From DDH964 sp963763205 (lineage in GTDB: Bacteria; Desulfobacterota; Desulfuromonadia; Desulfuromonadales; DDH964), in NCBI GenBank assembly GCA_963763205.1, contig CAVXNQ010000013.1, positions 1 through 64,000 on the forward strand: a DNA stretch of 64,000 nt, read 5' to 3'. The notes beneath the pieces were generated by a model. That model was not told where the DNA came from and made no database searches. It saw nothing but the letters and a program-made list of their open reading frames with translations. Each line of letters begins with the position of its first letter. The stretch's first letter is position 1. The position numbers were made by a program, and so were the translations under genes. Below, one piece after another: positions 1 through 10,276 of the stretch.

Positions 1-460
1 CGACCGGTTCCCCGTCGGTCGAGAAACTCGCGGCGCCGGCCGCCGGCAACCTGGAATTCCAGGGCTACGAGGCGGCCGAAAAGGGGGAGGTCGATCTTAC
101 CCGGGCCGAGATCATCGTCAGCGCCGGCCGCGGGGTCGGCAAGGCGGAGAATGTGGCGATCATCGCCAGCCTGGCCAAGGCGCTGGCGGTGAGCTCGGTG
201 CCAGCCGGCCGGTGGTCGACGCCGGCTGGGTCGATCACAGCCGCCAGGTGGGGACCACCGGGCAGACCGTCGCTCCCAAGCTCTACGTCGCCTGCGGCAT
301 CTCCGGGGCGATCCAGCACCTGGCGGGGATGAAGAAGTCGGGTTTCGTGGTGGCGATCAACAAGGACAAGGACGCCCCCATCGGCGAGGTGGCCGACGTC
401 CTGGTGGTCGCCGACGTGCTGCAGTTCGTCCCGGCGCTCACCGAACGTCTGACGAAATAG
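1..460 (+). pseudogene. etfA: Electron transfer flavoprotein alpha subunit, C-terminal part, one frameshift
   Basis: The gene runs in from outside the window, so only the C-terminal half is visible. The reading frame starting at base 3 gives AEIIVSAGRGVGKAENV, then the match jumps to the frame starting at base 2 near position 185 and continues SRPVVDAGWVDHSRQVGTTG, followed by PKLYVACGISGAIQHLAG. These are the FAD-binding motifs of the ETF alpha C-terminal domain, which passes electrons from acyl-CoA dehydrogenases. The stop is at 458-460. The break looks like a single-base indel rather than decay because both sides are well conserved. The gene sits 160 bases before sucC, suggesting a fatty-acid or TCA-linked group. 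Confidence 0.85.
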
Positions 461-623
461 TGTTCATCCGGAAACCCCGGATAGACGCTAGGCAGTTTCC
501 GTAAGAGAAACGAAATAGTTCCGTTCGCCGGGCCGCTGCGGCGGTCCGGCACGGTGGAAGGCCGGGGCGGTTCCCGGTCATGGCAACCGGCCGCAGTCGC
601 GGCCGGGTCACTGGAGGTAATGC

Positions 624-1808
<1,185 letters not shown>

Positions 1809-1810
1809 CG

Positions 1811-2705
1811 ATGAGCATTCTGATCGATAAAAACACCAAGGTCATCACCCAGGGGATCACCGGCGCGACCGGCCTGTTCCATGCCCAGGGCGCCCGCGAC
1901 TACGGCACGCAGATGGTCGGCGGGGTGACCCCCGGCAAGGGCGGGACCGCGATCGACGGCTTCCCGATCTTCGACACCGTGGAAGAAGCCGTCGCAAAGA
2001 CCGGCGCGACCGCCTCGGTGATCTACGTGCCGCCGATCGGCGCCGCCGACGCCATCATGGAGGCGGTCGAGGCCGGTTTCGACCTGGTGATCTGCATCAC
2101 CGAAGGGGTGCCGGTGCTCGACATGATCAAGGTCAAGCACTACCTGCAGGGGAAGAAGACCCGGCTGGTCGGCCCCAACTGCCCCGGGGTGATCACCCCC
2201 GGCGCAGTGCAAGATCGGCATCATGCCCGGCTACATCCACAAGCCCGGGCCGGTCGGGGTCGTCTCCCGCTCCGGGACCCTGACCTACGAGGCGGTCTGG
2301 CAGCTTTCCACCCGCAATATCGGCCAGAGCACCTGCGTCGGGATCGGCGGCGACCCGGTCAACGGCACCAGCCACCTCGATGTGCTGGAGATGTTCGAGA
2401 ACGATCCCGCGACCGAGGCGGTGATCATGATCGGCGAGATCGGCGGGGACGCCGAGGAGCAGGCCGCCGAATACGTGAGGGACCACATGACCAAGCCGGT
2501 GGCGGCGTTCATCGCCGGGGCGACGGCGCCTGCCGGCAAGCGCATGGGCCATGCCGGCGCGATCATCTCCGGCGGCAAGGGGGACGCCGGCAGCAAGAAG
2601 GCCTTCCTGCGCGAGTGCGGCATCAGCGTCGCCGACTCCCCGGCGGAGATGGCCGAGGCGCTGCTGAAAATCTGGCAGCCTGCGGTCCTGAGCCGGGTTG
2701 TTTAG
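1811..2705 (+). pseudogene. sucD: Succinyl-CoA synthetase alpha subunit, one frameshift
   Basis: This is the CoA-binding, phosphohistidine-carrying alpha subunit of succinyl-CoA synthetase. The first frame (from ATG 1811) gives MSILIDKNTKVITQGITGAT and GGVTPGKGG, the Rossmann CoA-binding domain, through VGPNCPGVITPGA. At about 2209 the match moves to another frame (CKIGIMPGYIHKPGPVGVVS), and ends with GKRMGHAGAIISGG, which contains the catalytic histidine region. Removing one G restores an open frame of about 298 residues, near the normal 290. It starts 3 bases after the sucC stop, so the two are translationally coupled. Confidence 0.9.
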
Positions 2706-2765
2706 CCGCAAACCAGCGAGAACCGCAACGCGCGCTTTATTTCCTGAAGTTTGGAAGGTGATGCT

Positions 2766-2966
2766 GTGCCCAGGTATACCGATGACCCGGTTAAATATGT
2801 GATTTCATTTCGGGTCACTGCGGATGAAAAAGAAATCCTGGAAGAATTGTCCAGTGCGATGGGGATGAACCTCTCAACACTGCTGCGGAAAACGCTGAAT
2901 CTGCTCGAGGAGAGACACTCTTGGCTGCTTCGGGGACAGTGCAGCGGCAAGACCTTGACCAGTTAA
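2766..2966 (+). CDS. Small ribbon-helix-helix (CopG/Arc-like) protein
   Basis: This is a 66-residue protein. The GTG start at 2766 is chosen because GGAAGG lies 7 bases upstream; an in-frame TTG at 2751 has no such site. The pattern is a beta strand (KYVISFRVTADE) followed by two helices (EKEILEELSSAMGMNLSTLLRKTLNLLEE), the shape of a ribbon-helix-helix DNA-binding domain at residues 8-48. Proteins of this kind act as dimeric repressors or antitoxins, but no toxin gene is adjacent. The specific target is unknown. Confidence 0.55.
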   Translation: MPRYTDDPVKYVISFRVTADEKEILEELSSAMGMNLSTLLRKTLNLLEERHSWLLRGQCSGKTLTS

Positions 2967-3221
2967 CTGCTTGTCATGGGATTAAGCGCCCCGCGGAATG
3001 CGGGCTGCTTCGCCCGGGGGGAGGGAGTGATTCCCCCGGATGCCATGTCGGAGCGCTCAATATCATCAGCAGGGTGATCCGGTACCCGCCGCGGAGCTGG
3101 CGCGAGGGCGGCCATAGCGGCGCAATTTCGCGAGGCGTGCGGCCGGGGTTTGGCCGGCACTCATTCAACCCAGAAACCTATCCTTGAGCCAAAAGGCAGA
3201 GGGGAAGAAAGGGACTCAGCA

Positions 3222-3731
3222 ATGTTACCCCAATACCAGAGAATTCTTTATGCCACGGACTTGTCGGAAAATGCCAAGGCTGCCTTCCGCCACGCTGTCA
3301 GTTTCGCCAAAACCTACCAGGCAAAAATTTTCCTGCTTCACGTTATCCCGGCGCGGTTGTTCGATAAACGGGAAAAGGGGTTGACCTCTCTCGGGTATGC
3401 CTCGTCAATGCTGGGTGATGACCTCAATGGGCCGCAGATGGAACAGTCCAAGGGGGAAATCGTGCAAAAAATCCATGATCGAATCAAGTCCTTTGCCAAA
3501 GAGGAGTTGGGTACTTCAGCCGAAGAACCGGACTGGATCGGCGGGATCGAGGTCGTTGCCGGTCAGAACCCTGTGTCGGAGATCTTCAAGGCCTGCGAGC
3601 GTCTGGATATTGACCTGATGGTGTTCGGCAGCCACAGCAAAGGCTTTATCAAGCAGACCTTGCTCGGTAGTGTCGCTGAAGCGGTTCTGGAGGAGCTCAC
3701 GCGGCCAGCCCTGATTGTCCCGATCCCCTGA
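3222..3731 (+). CDS. Universal stress protein, UspA family
   Basis: This 169-residue cytoplasmic protein starts at ATG 3222; an upstream in-frame start at 3150 would add non-family sequence. MLPQYQRILYATDLSENAK is the first strand and loop of the Usp fold, and the C-terminus has FGSHSKGFIKQTLLGSVAEA followed by RPALIVPIP. In ATP-binding Usp proteins the loop reads G-x2-G-x9-G-S/T; here the second glycine is serine, so nucleotide binding is uncertain. It is about 25 residues longer than a minimal Usp domain owing to an insertion around residues 45-75. It is followed 53 bases later by a paralogue, and a terminator ends the pair. Confidence 0.85.
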   Translation: MLPQYQRILYATDLSENAKAAFRHAVSFAKTYQAKIFLLHVIPARLFDKREKGLTSLGYASSMLGDDLNGPQMEQSKGEIVQKIHDRIKSFAKEELGTSAEEPDWIGGIEVVAGQNPVSEIFKACERLDIDLMVFGSHSKGFIKQTLLGSVAEAVLEELTRPALIVPIP

Positions 3732-3784
3732 TCGTGACGAATTTGGTTGCGACCACAACCCTGGTTTCTGAAAGGACTCGGAAG

Positions 3785-4285
3785 ATGATTCCACAATACA
3801 AGACGATTCTTTACACAACGAACCTGATGCCCAAATCCCGGCCGGTCTTGCGGCACGCCATAGGGATTGCTCAGCATTACAACGCCAGGATTCACATTGT
3901 TCATGTCGTTCCGGAGATGGATCCCTCACACCAAAATTACCTTGCGGCCTTGATTGGGGAGGAAAAATATAAGCAGCAGGTGGAGAACCTGAACAAGGAT
4001 TTGATCGAGAAGATCGAAGGACGACTGCGTAAATTCATCCATGAAGAATTGCAGGATAACCCGGCATATCTCAGTTTAGTGGCAGGCATCGACGTCCTGC
4101 ATGGGCCTCCGACCGACCAGATCCTGACCCTAGCCGACAAACTGGATGCCGACCTGCTGGTATTCGGCAGCCATGACAAGGACGGCGCCGTTATGGAACT
4201 GCTCGGCAACGTCGTCAAGCGGGTCCTGCGCCGCACGCGGCGGCCGGTGCTGGTGGTGCCGGTGGTGGAGGAGCCGGGAGCCTGA
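3785..4285 (+). CDS. Universal stress protein, UspA family (second copy)
   Basis: This 166-residue paralogue of the preceding gene starts at ATG 3785 after a GGAAG site. It opens MIPQYKTILYTTNLMPKSRP, where the usual nucleotide-contacting aspartate of the first loop is asparagine. The C-terminal loop FGSHDKDGAVMELLGNVVKR lacks the second glycine and has GN instead of GS/GT. All three changes suggest a non-ATP-binding member that acts by protein contact. Tandem Usp genes often form heterodimers; that is known for the family, not shown here. Confidence 0.84.
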   Translation: MIPQYKTILYTTNLMPKSRPVLRHAIGIAQHYNARIHIVHVVPEMDPSHQNYLAALIGEEKYKQQVENLNKDLIEKIEGRLRKFIHEELQDNPAYLSLVAGIDVLHGPPTDQILTLADKLDADLLVFGSHDKDGAVMELLGNVVKRVLRRTRRPVLVVPVVEEPGA

Positions 4286-4314
4286 CGGGGCAGGTGAACT
4301 GCAACGGTTGAATC

Positions 4315-4358
4315 GAACGCGGGGTGAGACAGGGTCTCACCCCGCGTTCGCGTTTTTC
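4315..4358 (+). terminator. Rho-independent terminator after the usp pair
   Basis: A 16-base-pair perfect stem (GAACGCGGGGTGAGAC and its complement) with a 3-base loop is followed by GCGTTTTT. It lies 30 bases after the second usp stop and before the convergent phosphatase gene. Confidence 0.9.
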
Positions 4359-4448
4359 GGGCCGGATCGGAAATCGAGGGCGTTGGCCGCTTCCATTGCC
4401 GATAAGGCGCCCGCCAGGCGCCTTCGATCCCTTTTCGGCCCAGGGCGC

Positions 4449-7400
4449 CTAATCGATTTTCAGGATGACCAGGGTGAGGTCGTCGCTGAAGCTCCCCGCT
4501 CCGACGAACGCCTTGGCTTTTCCCACCAGGTGCTCAAGCAGCTCCGCCGGCGTTGCTTGGGCACCTTCCGCTACCGCGGCGCAGAGCCGCGCGCTGCCGA
4601 AAAACTCCCCTGCGCCGTTTTCGGCCTCGATGATCCCGTCGGTGTAGAGGACCAGGATGTCCCCCGGCTCCAGGGTCGTCTGTTGCTCCTGGAAGGCGAC
4701 CTGCGGCCTGATTCCCAGGAGCATCCCCTCCGCATCGAGCCATGCGCAGGTCCCGGATCCGTTTCTGAAGAGGAGGGCCGGATTATGGCCGGCGTTGGCG
4801 TAAAAGAGGCGCCGGCGGCGCAGATCGAGGCTGAGGAAGAACATGCTGGCGAAGAGCTCGGCCCGGGAGAGGTCGTCGTAGAAGAAGCTGTTGATCTCCG
4901 CCAGGGTCGTGCCGGCGGACCCCAGCCGCCCGGAGCGGGCCCGCTCCTGGACGAAGGTGCGGATCCAGCCCATGGTCAGGGCCGAGCCGACGCTGTGCCC
5001 GGAGACGTCGGCGATGACCAGGTCCAGGGCGTCCTGGCCGTGTTCGAGAAAATCGTAGTAGTCCCCGCCGACCTCCTGCGCCGGGAGGCAAACCCCCGCC
5101 AGCAACAGGCCGGGAAGGAGCGGGACCCGGGTCGGCAGCAGGGACATCTGGATGTCCCGGGCGATTTGCAGCTCGCGGTCCTTTTCGCGCGTTTTGACCA
5201 GGCTTTCGACCAGGTGGGCATTGTGCCAGGCGACGCCGATCAGCCCCGCCAGGCTGGCGAAAAGCTCCATGAACTCGTCGGAAAAAATTCCCTTGGCGGT
5301 TTTGGAGTGGGCGCTCAACACGCCGACCGGTTTCCCCTCGACGGTAATCGGCGCATGGGCGAAGGACTTGATCCCTTCGCCGTGAACGATCTGGGCGGAG
5401 ACCGGCTTGTCCATGAAGTCGGTATCGTTTATCACTTGGACCCTATTGGTCAGAAAACATTCCCCGGTAAAGGTGTCCATGGTCAGCTGCCGGGCCGCGG
5501 CATCGTAAAACCCCATGCTGGCCCCCTTGCAGGCCCAGACCGCGAGGACCTGCCGCTCCTCGTCCAACAGCCGGATCATGCAGGTGTCGAAACCGAACTG
5601 CTGGCGCACCAGCTCGAGGATCGCGTCGAGAACCGCCGGGAGGTCCCCCCCCTGGGCAACCAGGCTGGCGGCTTCATAGAGGATGCCGAGCTGTTCGCGG
5701 CTGGCCCGCCGCGAAATCGTCACCGAACCGAAAATGTCGAAAACGTCCTGCATTTCGCTGCCGCGCGCCGCCATGTAATTGGCCATGATGATGCGCGCCG
5801 GCGCCGCCCCCACCGCCCCGGCCAGGGTCCGTTCCGCAAACCGCTTCAGGTCGAGGATCTGCGCCTCCGGCAGGCTCCCCCGGTAGTCGATCTCGGCCCC
5901 TTGCAGGAAGGCCGCCGCAGCGGTCTGGGCCGGCTTTTCGCCGATGAACTTGCCTATCAGGTCGATGAACTCGACGGCGGTCGGGGCCCGGTCGATGCGC
6001 TGGCGGGGCGCCGTCTGCCGCACCGGGCGAAAAACGTCGACGAATTTGGCGGCCTGTTCCTCTTCCCCCGGGGCCGGTTTGACGGCCAGGGAAACGGCCA
6101 CGAAGGCGCCGACATTGAACAAGAACGACCAGAAGAGGGAATGGGTCAGCCGGTCGAGGCCGGTGAGGCCGAAGAGTTCGGTGGGGCGCAGAAAACCGAT
6201 GCCGAACGGTCCCAGGCGCAGGAGGTCGGGCCCCAGCCAGCCCGATTCGACGACGGCGGGAAGCAGGAGGGTATAGAACCAGACGACAAAGCCGAGGATC
6301 AGGCCGGTCAGGGCCCCGGCCAGCTTGGCCCGTTTCCAGTAGAGCCCGCCCAGCAGGGCGGGGGCGAACTGCGCCGCCGCCAGGAAGGACGCCAGGCCGA
6401 TGCTGGCCAGGGTGTGGCCTTCGCCGATGACCCGGTAACAGCCGTAGCCGGCCATGACGACCAGGAAAATGGCCAAGCGCTTGATGTTGATGAGGAGGCG
6501 GGGGAGGGCGGCGCTCCGGTCGAGTTTGAAGCGCAGGATGAGCGGCATGGCGAGGTGGTTGAGGATCATCGGCGCCAGGGCCACCGCGGTGACGATGGTC
6601 ATCCCCATGGCGGCCGAAAAACCGCCGATGAAGACCAGGATGGCCAGCCAGGGATGCTGACTGACCAGCGGCAGGATGAGGGGGAAATACTCCGCGTTTT
6701 CCAGGGCTCCTCCGGAAAGAACCAGCCCGCCCAGGGCAATCGGCAGGATGAAGACGCTGCTCAGGAAGAGGTAGGCGGGGAAGCGCCACATGGCGTCCTT
6801 GAGATGGAACTCGTCGGAATTTTCGATGACCATGATGTGAAACTGGTGGGGGAAGACCAGCACCCCGATCATCCCCACCAGCAGCAGGGTGAACCAGCGC
6901 AGATAGGGGGTCGATCCGGGCCCCAGCTGCAGGAGCTGGCGCCGCTCGGGAAAGGTGCGCAGAAAGCCGCTGATGATGTCGCCGAAACCGTGAAACAGAC
7001 CGTAGGTGACGAACAGGCCCACGGCGAGCAGGGCGGCGAGCTTGACCAGTGATTCCAGGGCGACCACCGCCACCATTCCTTCGTGGCGTTCCGAGGCATC
7101 GAGATGACGGGCGCCGAAGAGGACGCCGAAGAACCCCATCACCAGTGCCACCCACAAGGCGGTGTCGATGCCGTACAACCAGTGCGGGGCCTCCGGCGTC
7201 CGCCAATGCGCGGTCACCAGGTAATTGAAAGAGTGCGCGATGGCTTTCAGTTGCAGTGCCAGGTAGGGGGTCATGCCGAGCAGCGCCAGCAGGGTGACGA
7301 AGGTCCCGAGCACCCCGGAGCGGCCATAACGGCAGGAGATGAAGTCGGCGATGGTCGTCACCTTGTTCTCCTTGCAGATGCGCACCATCTTGCGCACCGG

Positions 7401-7655
7401 GAACCACCAGGCGAAGGCCATCAGGGTGGGACCGAGCACCGGCGGGAGAAAATCGAGCCCGACCGACGCCGCCCGGCCGACGGTGCCGTAGAAGGTCCAG
7501 GCGGTGATGTAGACGCCTAGGGAGAGGGCGTAGGTCCAGGAGTTGGCGACGATGCTGCGTCCGGTCCGATAGCGCAGGTCGGCGTAGAAGGCGACCGCGA
7601 AGAGCAGCGCCAGGTAGCCCAGGAAGATGGTGGAGAGTCCAACCACGGAGATCAT
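4449..7655 (-). CDS. SSS-transporter-like / GAF / PP2C (SpoIIE/RsbU-type) phosphatase fusion
   Basis: This is a membrane protein of 1068 residues. The ATG at 7655 is chosen because GGAGGAACC precedes it. Residues 1 to about 550 are a multi-helix sodium:solute symporter-like domain (for example YITAWTFYGTVGRAAS near the start and GGFSAAMGMTIVTAVALAPM in the middle). After a cytoplasmic linker comes a GAF domain at about 655-815 (LGILYEAASLVAQGG). A PP2C-type serine phosphatase domain fills about 835-1068, with metal-binding motifs EVGGDYYDF (about 860), DVSGHSVGSAL (about 882), YTDGIIEAEN (about 1003) and the terminal SDDLTLVI. SLC5-like sensor domains joined to histidine kinases (CbrA type) are known; here the output is a phosphatase of the kind that acts on anti-anti-sigma factors. 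It may sense a solute and report through protein dephosphorylation. No anti-sigma or STAS partner is in the window. Confidence 0.88.
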   Translation of the reverse strand: MISVVGLSTIFLGYLALLFAVAFYADLRYRTGRSIVANSWTYALSLGVYITAWTFYGTVGRAASVGLDFLPPVLGPTLMAFAWWFPVRKMVRICKENKVTTIADFISCRYGRSGVLGTFVTLLALLGMTPYLALQLKAIAHSFNYLVTAHWRTPEAPHWLYGIDTALWVALVMGFFGVLFGARHLDASERHEGMVAVVALESLVKLAALLAVGLFVTYGLFHGFGDIISGFLRTFPERRQLLQLGPGSTPYLRWFTLLLVGMIGVLVFPHQFHIMVIENSDEFHLKDAMWRFPAYLFLSSVFILPIALGGLVLSGGALENAEYFPLILPLVSQHPWLAILVFIGGFSAAMGMTIVTAVALAPMILNHLAMPLILRFKLDRSAALPRLLINIKRLAIFLVVMAGYGCYRVIGEGHTLASIGLASFLAAAQFAPALLGGLYWKRAKLAGALTGLILGFVVWFYTLLLPAVVESGWLGPDLLRLGPFGIGFLRPTELFGLTGLDRLTHSLFWSFLFNVGAFVAVSLAVKPAPGEEEQAAKFVDVFRPVRQTAPRQRIDRAPTAVEFIDLIGKFIGEKPAQTAAAAFLQGAEIDYRGSLPEAQILDLKRFAERTLAGAVGAAPARIIMANYMAARGSEMQDVFDIFGSVTISRRASREQLGILYEAASLVAQGGDLPAVLDAILELVRQQFGFDTCMIRLLDEERQVLAVWACKGASMGFYDAAARQLTMDTFTGECFLTNRVQVINDTDFMDKPVSAQIVHGEGIKSFAHAPITVEGKPVGVLSAHSKTAKGIFSDEFMELFASLAGLIGVAWHNAHLVESLVKTREKDRELQIARDIQMSLLPTRVPLLPGLLLAGVCLPAQEVGGDYYDFLEHGQDALDLVIADVSGHSVGSALTMGWIRTFVQERARSGRLGSAGTTLAEINSFFYDDLSRAELFASMFFLSLDLRRRRLFYANAGHNPALLFRNGSGTCAWLDAEGMLLGIRPQVAFQEQQTTLEPGDILVLYTDGIIEAENGAGEFFGSARLCAAVAEGAQATPAELLEHLVGKAKAFVGAGSFSDDLTLVILKID

Positions 7656-7818
7656 CCGGTTCCTCCCCGACGAGTCCCTGCACCGCACGGCGGGGATGCA
7701 CCTTCAGTTTATTGACCGGGCGGCAAACCGCAACCTTTGCCGCCGGCGGGGTCGCCATCTTCCCCCGAAAACCCGATGGAACCTTGAATCCGCAGTCGAA
7801 TCCGACCCATCTCAAACT

Positions 7819-7912
7819 GTAGGCCGGGATAAGGCGGTAGCCGTTCCCGGCATTTTTTTGGTCCGTGCGAAATGAGCCGGCTGCCGGAAACGCTGCGCTT
7901 ATTCCGGCCTAC
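7819..7912. repeat. REP/BIME-like intergenic inverted repeat
   Basis: The 330-base gap between the two divergent flanks holds GTAGGCCGGGATAAGGCG at 7819-7836 and its near complement GCGCTTATTCCGGCCTAC at 7895-7912, with a second inner pair (CCGTTCCCGGCA / GCCGGCTGCCGGAAA). The sequence closely resembles enterobacterial REP units from memory. A run of seven T at 7853-7859 could end transcripts. I see no gene here. Confidence 0.65.
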
Positions 7913-7985
7913 GCGGGGAACCGGCGGCGGGCGCAGCGGCCGCGCCAGTTGCGGGGCCGGTGGCGGGGCGGGGTTGCTCGCCCTT

Positions 7986-8891
7986 TTAGCGCCCCAGCCG
8001 GGGGTTGCCGACCAGGGCCAGGCCGCCAAGGACCAGGAGGGAGCCGAGGGCGAAGGAGCGGTCGATGGGATCGTGCAGGATCAGCACCCCGAAGGAGACG
8101 CCGAACAGCGGGGTCATGAAGAGGAAGACGGAGAGCTGGGAGGCGTGGTAGCGGCGCAGCAGGGAGAACCAGGCGAGATAGACGGCGAAGGTGATGACAA
8201 CCCCCTGGAAGAGGATGCTCCCCCAGGCCCGGGGAGTCGGGGAGAAGCGGCCCGCCTGTCCCGACAGCCAGGCATAGCCGAGAAGGAGCACGCAGGCGGC
8301 GAGGAGCTGGTAGAGGAGGGTGCGCGTGGCGGGGGCGTCGGCGAGCTTGGAGCAGCGGATGAGCACCGTGGTGCCCGCCCAGGCGACCCCGGCCAGGACG
8401 GCGAGGCAATCCCCCCAGAGCAGCTGCCGGTCGATGCCGGTGCGCAGCAGACCGCCGGCGAAGGCGGCGACGATGCCGAGAAAAGCCAGGGCGATCCCCA
8501 GCCACTGATGGCGGCGCAGCCGCTCGACGGGCAGCAGCAGGTGCAGGGCGAGGGCGGTGAAGATCGGCGCCGTATAGAGAAAGACCGCCATGTGGGAGGC
8601 GGTGGTGAAGCGCAGCCCCTCGGCCACGCAGACGAACTCCACGGCGAAGACCGTCCCAACCAGGAGCCCGGCCGGCAGGGTGGCGCCGCCCAGGTCGAAG
8701 CGCTCCCGCCGCCAGAGCATCCACAGGGCCAGGAGCAGGGCGCTCAGCCCCGAACGGAGGGCGATCTGCAGGATCGGCGCGATATCGGGCGCGGCCAGCT
8801 TGATGACGACCTGGTGCAGCCCCAGGACCGCACACAACACCACCATGATGCCGGCGCCCCGGGCATCGACGTTTGAACGGGGGGAACTCAC
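7986..8891 (-). CDS. EamA/DMT-family permease
   Basis: This 301-residue inner-membrane protein has two EamA repeats, about ten hydrophobic segments in all. The start is GTG 8891 (VSSPRSNVDARGAG) with AAGGAG 9 bases upstream; longer in-frame starts run into the moeA 3' region. Typical DMT features are the FVCVAEGLRFTTASHMAVFLY segment that closes the first half and LLRRYHASQLSVFLFMTPLFG in the second. Substrates of this family range from amino acids to metabolites and cannot be told from sequence. It follows the moeA gene on the same strand, but a strong hairpin lies between them, so it is probably transcribed separately. Confidence 0.85.
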   Translation of the reverse strand: MSSPRSNVDARGAGIMVVLCAVLGLHQVVIKLAAPDIAPILQIALRSGLSALLLALWMLWRRERFDLGGATLPAGLLVGTVFAVEFVCVAEGLRFTTASHMAVFLYTAPIFTALALHLLLPVERLRRHQWLGIALAFLGIVAAFAGGLLRTGIDRQLLWGDCLAVLAGVAWAGTTVLIRCSKLADAPATRTLLYQLLAACVLLLGYAWLSGQAGRFSPTPRAWGSILFQGVVITFAVYLAWFSLLRRYHASQLSVFLFMTPLFGVSFGVLILHDPIDRSFALGSLLVLGGLALVGNPRLGR

Positions 8892-8962
8892 GCTGCGGGA
8901 CTCCTTCCGGACCGGGCGGTTCGGGGGCACGGGGTGAATATAGAGGTTAAAACGGGGTGAAA

Positions 8963-8993
8963 AACGGGGGGCGCCCAAAAGGCGCCCCCCGTC
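8963..8993 (-). terminator. Terminator-like GC-rich hairpin after moeA
   Basis: A perfect stem of about 12 bp (ACGGGGGGCGCC / GGCGCCCCCCGT) has a 5-base loop. Read on the minus strand it is followed by TTTTTCACCCCGTTTTAACC, so it can end the moeA transcript. Confidence 0.8.
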
Positions 8994-9052
8994 GGGGTTT
9001 CTGTGGCGGCACTGGGCTGGTTTGCCGGCCGTGCCCAGCCTGCCGCCCGGAG

Positions 9053-10239
9053 CTAGAGCACCAGGACTTCCACCCGCTCCCCGGCTTCCAGCGCGGTTTT
9101 GCCCAGGGGGATCGCCAGCAGGGCGTTGGCGCCCTGGATGCTGCGGCTCTGCCCGGAGCCCTGGCGGTTGGAGACGCTGACCCGGTACTCCTCGCCGTCC
9201 CATTCCAGCCGGCACCAGAGAAACGCCTGGCGGTCGCCCCCCCCTTGACGGCGCCGGCGAGGCGCGCCTTGCGGGTGACCGGCCGGACGCCCCTTTCGCC
9301 GGCGAGCAGGCGCAGGGCCGGTTTGACGAAGAGCTCGAAGGTGGCGGCGGTGGCGGCGGGGTTGCCGGGGAGGCCGAAGACCGGGGTGGCGCCGATGGTG
9401 CCGAACAGCACCGGCTTGCCCGGCTTGATGGCCACTTTCCAGAATTTACGCGCGAAGCCGTGGCGGAGCAGGGTCTCCTGGACGTGATCCTTCTCCCCCA
9501 CCGAGACGCCGCCGGAGGAGAGCAGGAGGTCGGCCTGCAAACCGGTGCGGATGGCGTCGCTGAGTCCCTCCGGGGTGTCGCGGGCGATCCCCAGCGGCTG
9601 CGCTTCGCAGCCGAGTTCGGCGAGCCGGGCCATGAGCAGGTGGAGGTTGGAATTGACGATCTGCCCGGGGCCGGGCGTTGCGCCGAGCTCGACCAGCTCG
9701 TCGCCGGTGGAGAGGATGGCGACCCGCGGCCGGGGGTGGACGCACACCGTGTCGACGCCGGCCGAGGCGAGCAGGGCGATCTCGCCGGCGGTCAGGCGGG
9801 TGCCGGCCTCGGCGAGGATTTCGCCGCTGCGGAACTCCTCGCCGCGCCGGCGCACGTGCTGCTCGGCCTTGGGCGGCCGGATCAGGCGCAGGCGCTGCTC
9901 CTGACTTTCGGTCTCCTCCTGCGGCACCACGGTGTCGGTCCCCGCCGGCAGCGGCGCGCCGGTGGTGATCCGCACCGCCTCGCCGGGAGCGACCGCGCCG
10001 GCGTGGGGGTGGCCGGCGAAGCTGCTGCCGACCAGCCTCAGGACCGTCCCCGCGTCCTGCCCGGCAAAGGCGAAGGCGTAGCCGTCCATGGCCGAGTTGT
10101 CGGCCGGCGGCAGGTCCCAGCGGGCCGCGACCGGTGCGGCCAGCACCCGGCCGACGGCCCGGGTCAGGGGGCTCTCCAGCGGCGGGAGGGGGTGCACGGT
10201 CTGCAGCACCATCTGCAGCGCTTCGTCGTAACTGAGCAT
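9053..10239 (-). pseudogene. moeA: Molybdopterin molybdenumtransferase MoeA, one frameshift near the C-terminus
   Basis: MoeA inserts molybdate (or tungstate) into adenylylated molybdopterin. ATG 10239 starts MLSYDEALQMVLQTVHPLPP; a GGAG lies 9 bases upstream. Family motifs follow: DNSAMDGYAFA, ITTGAPLPAGTDTVVPQE, ILSTGDELVELGATPGPGQI, LLSSGGVSVGEKDHVQE and FGLPGNPAATAATFELFVKP. At about 9240, in a run of eight C, the frame breaks; the domain IV sequence (RQAFLWCRLEWDGEEYRV through LEAGERVEVLVL) continues in another frame to a stop at 9053. Total length would be about 395-400 residues, normal for the family. A homopolymer indel is the likely cause. Confidence 0.9.
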
Positions 10240-10276
10240 GGCAGGAATCTCCGGATAAAGCAGGTGGTGGCGGCCC

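Noticed and set aside
4146..7052. 968-residue open frame on the plus strand
   Set aside because: It is antisense to the SSS-GAF-PP2C gene in high-GC DNA, has no family features and low-complexity composition; the minus-strand protein has clear domains.
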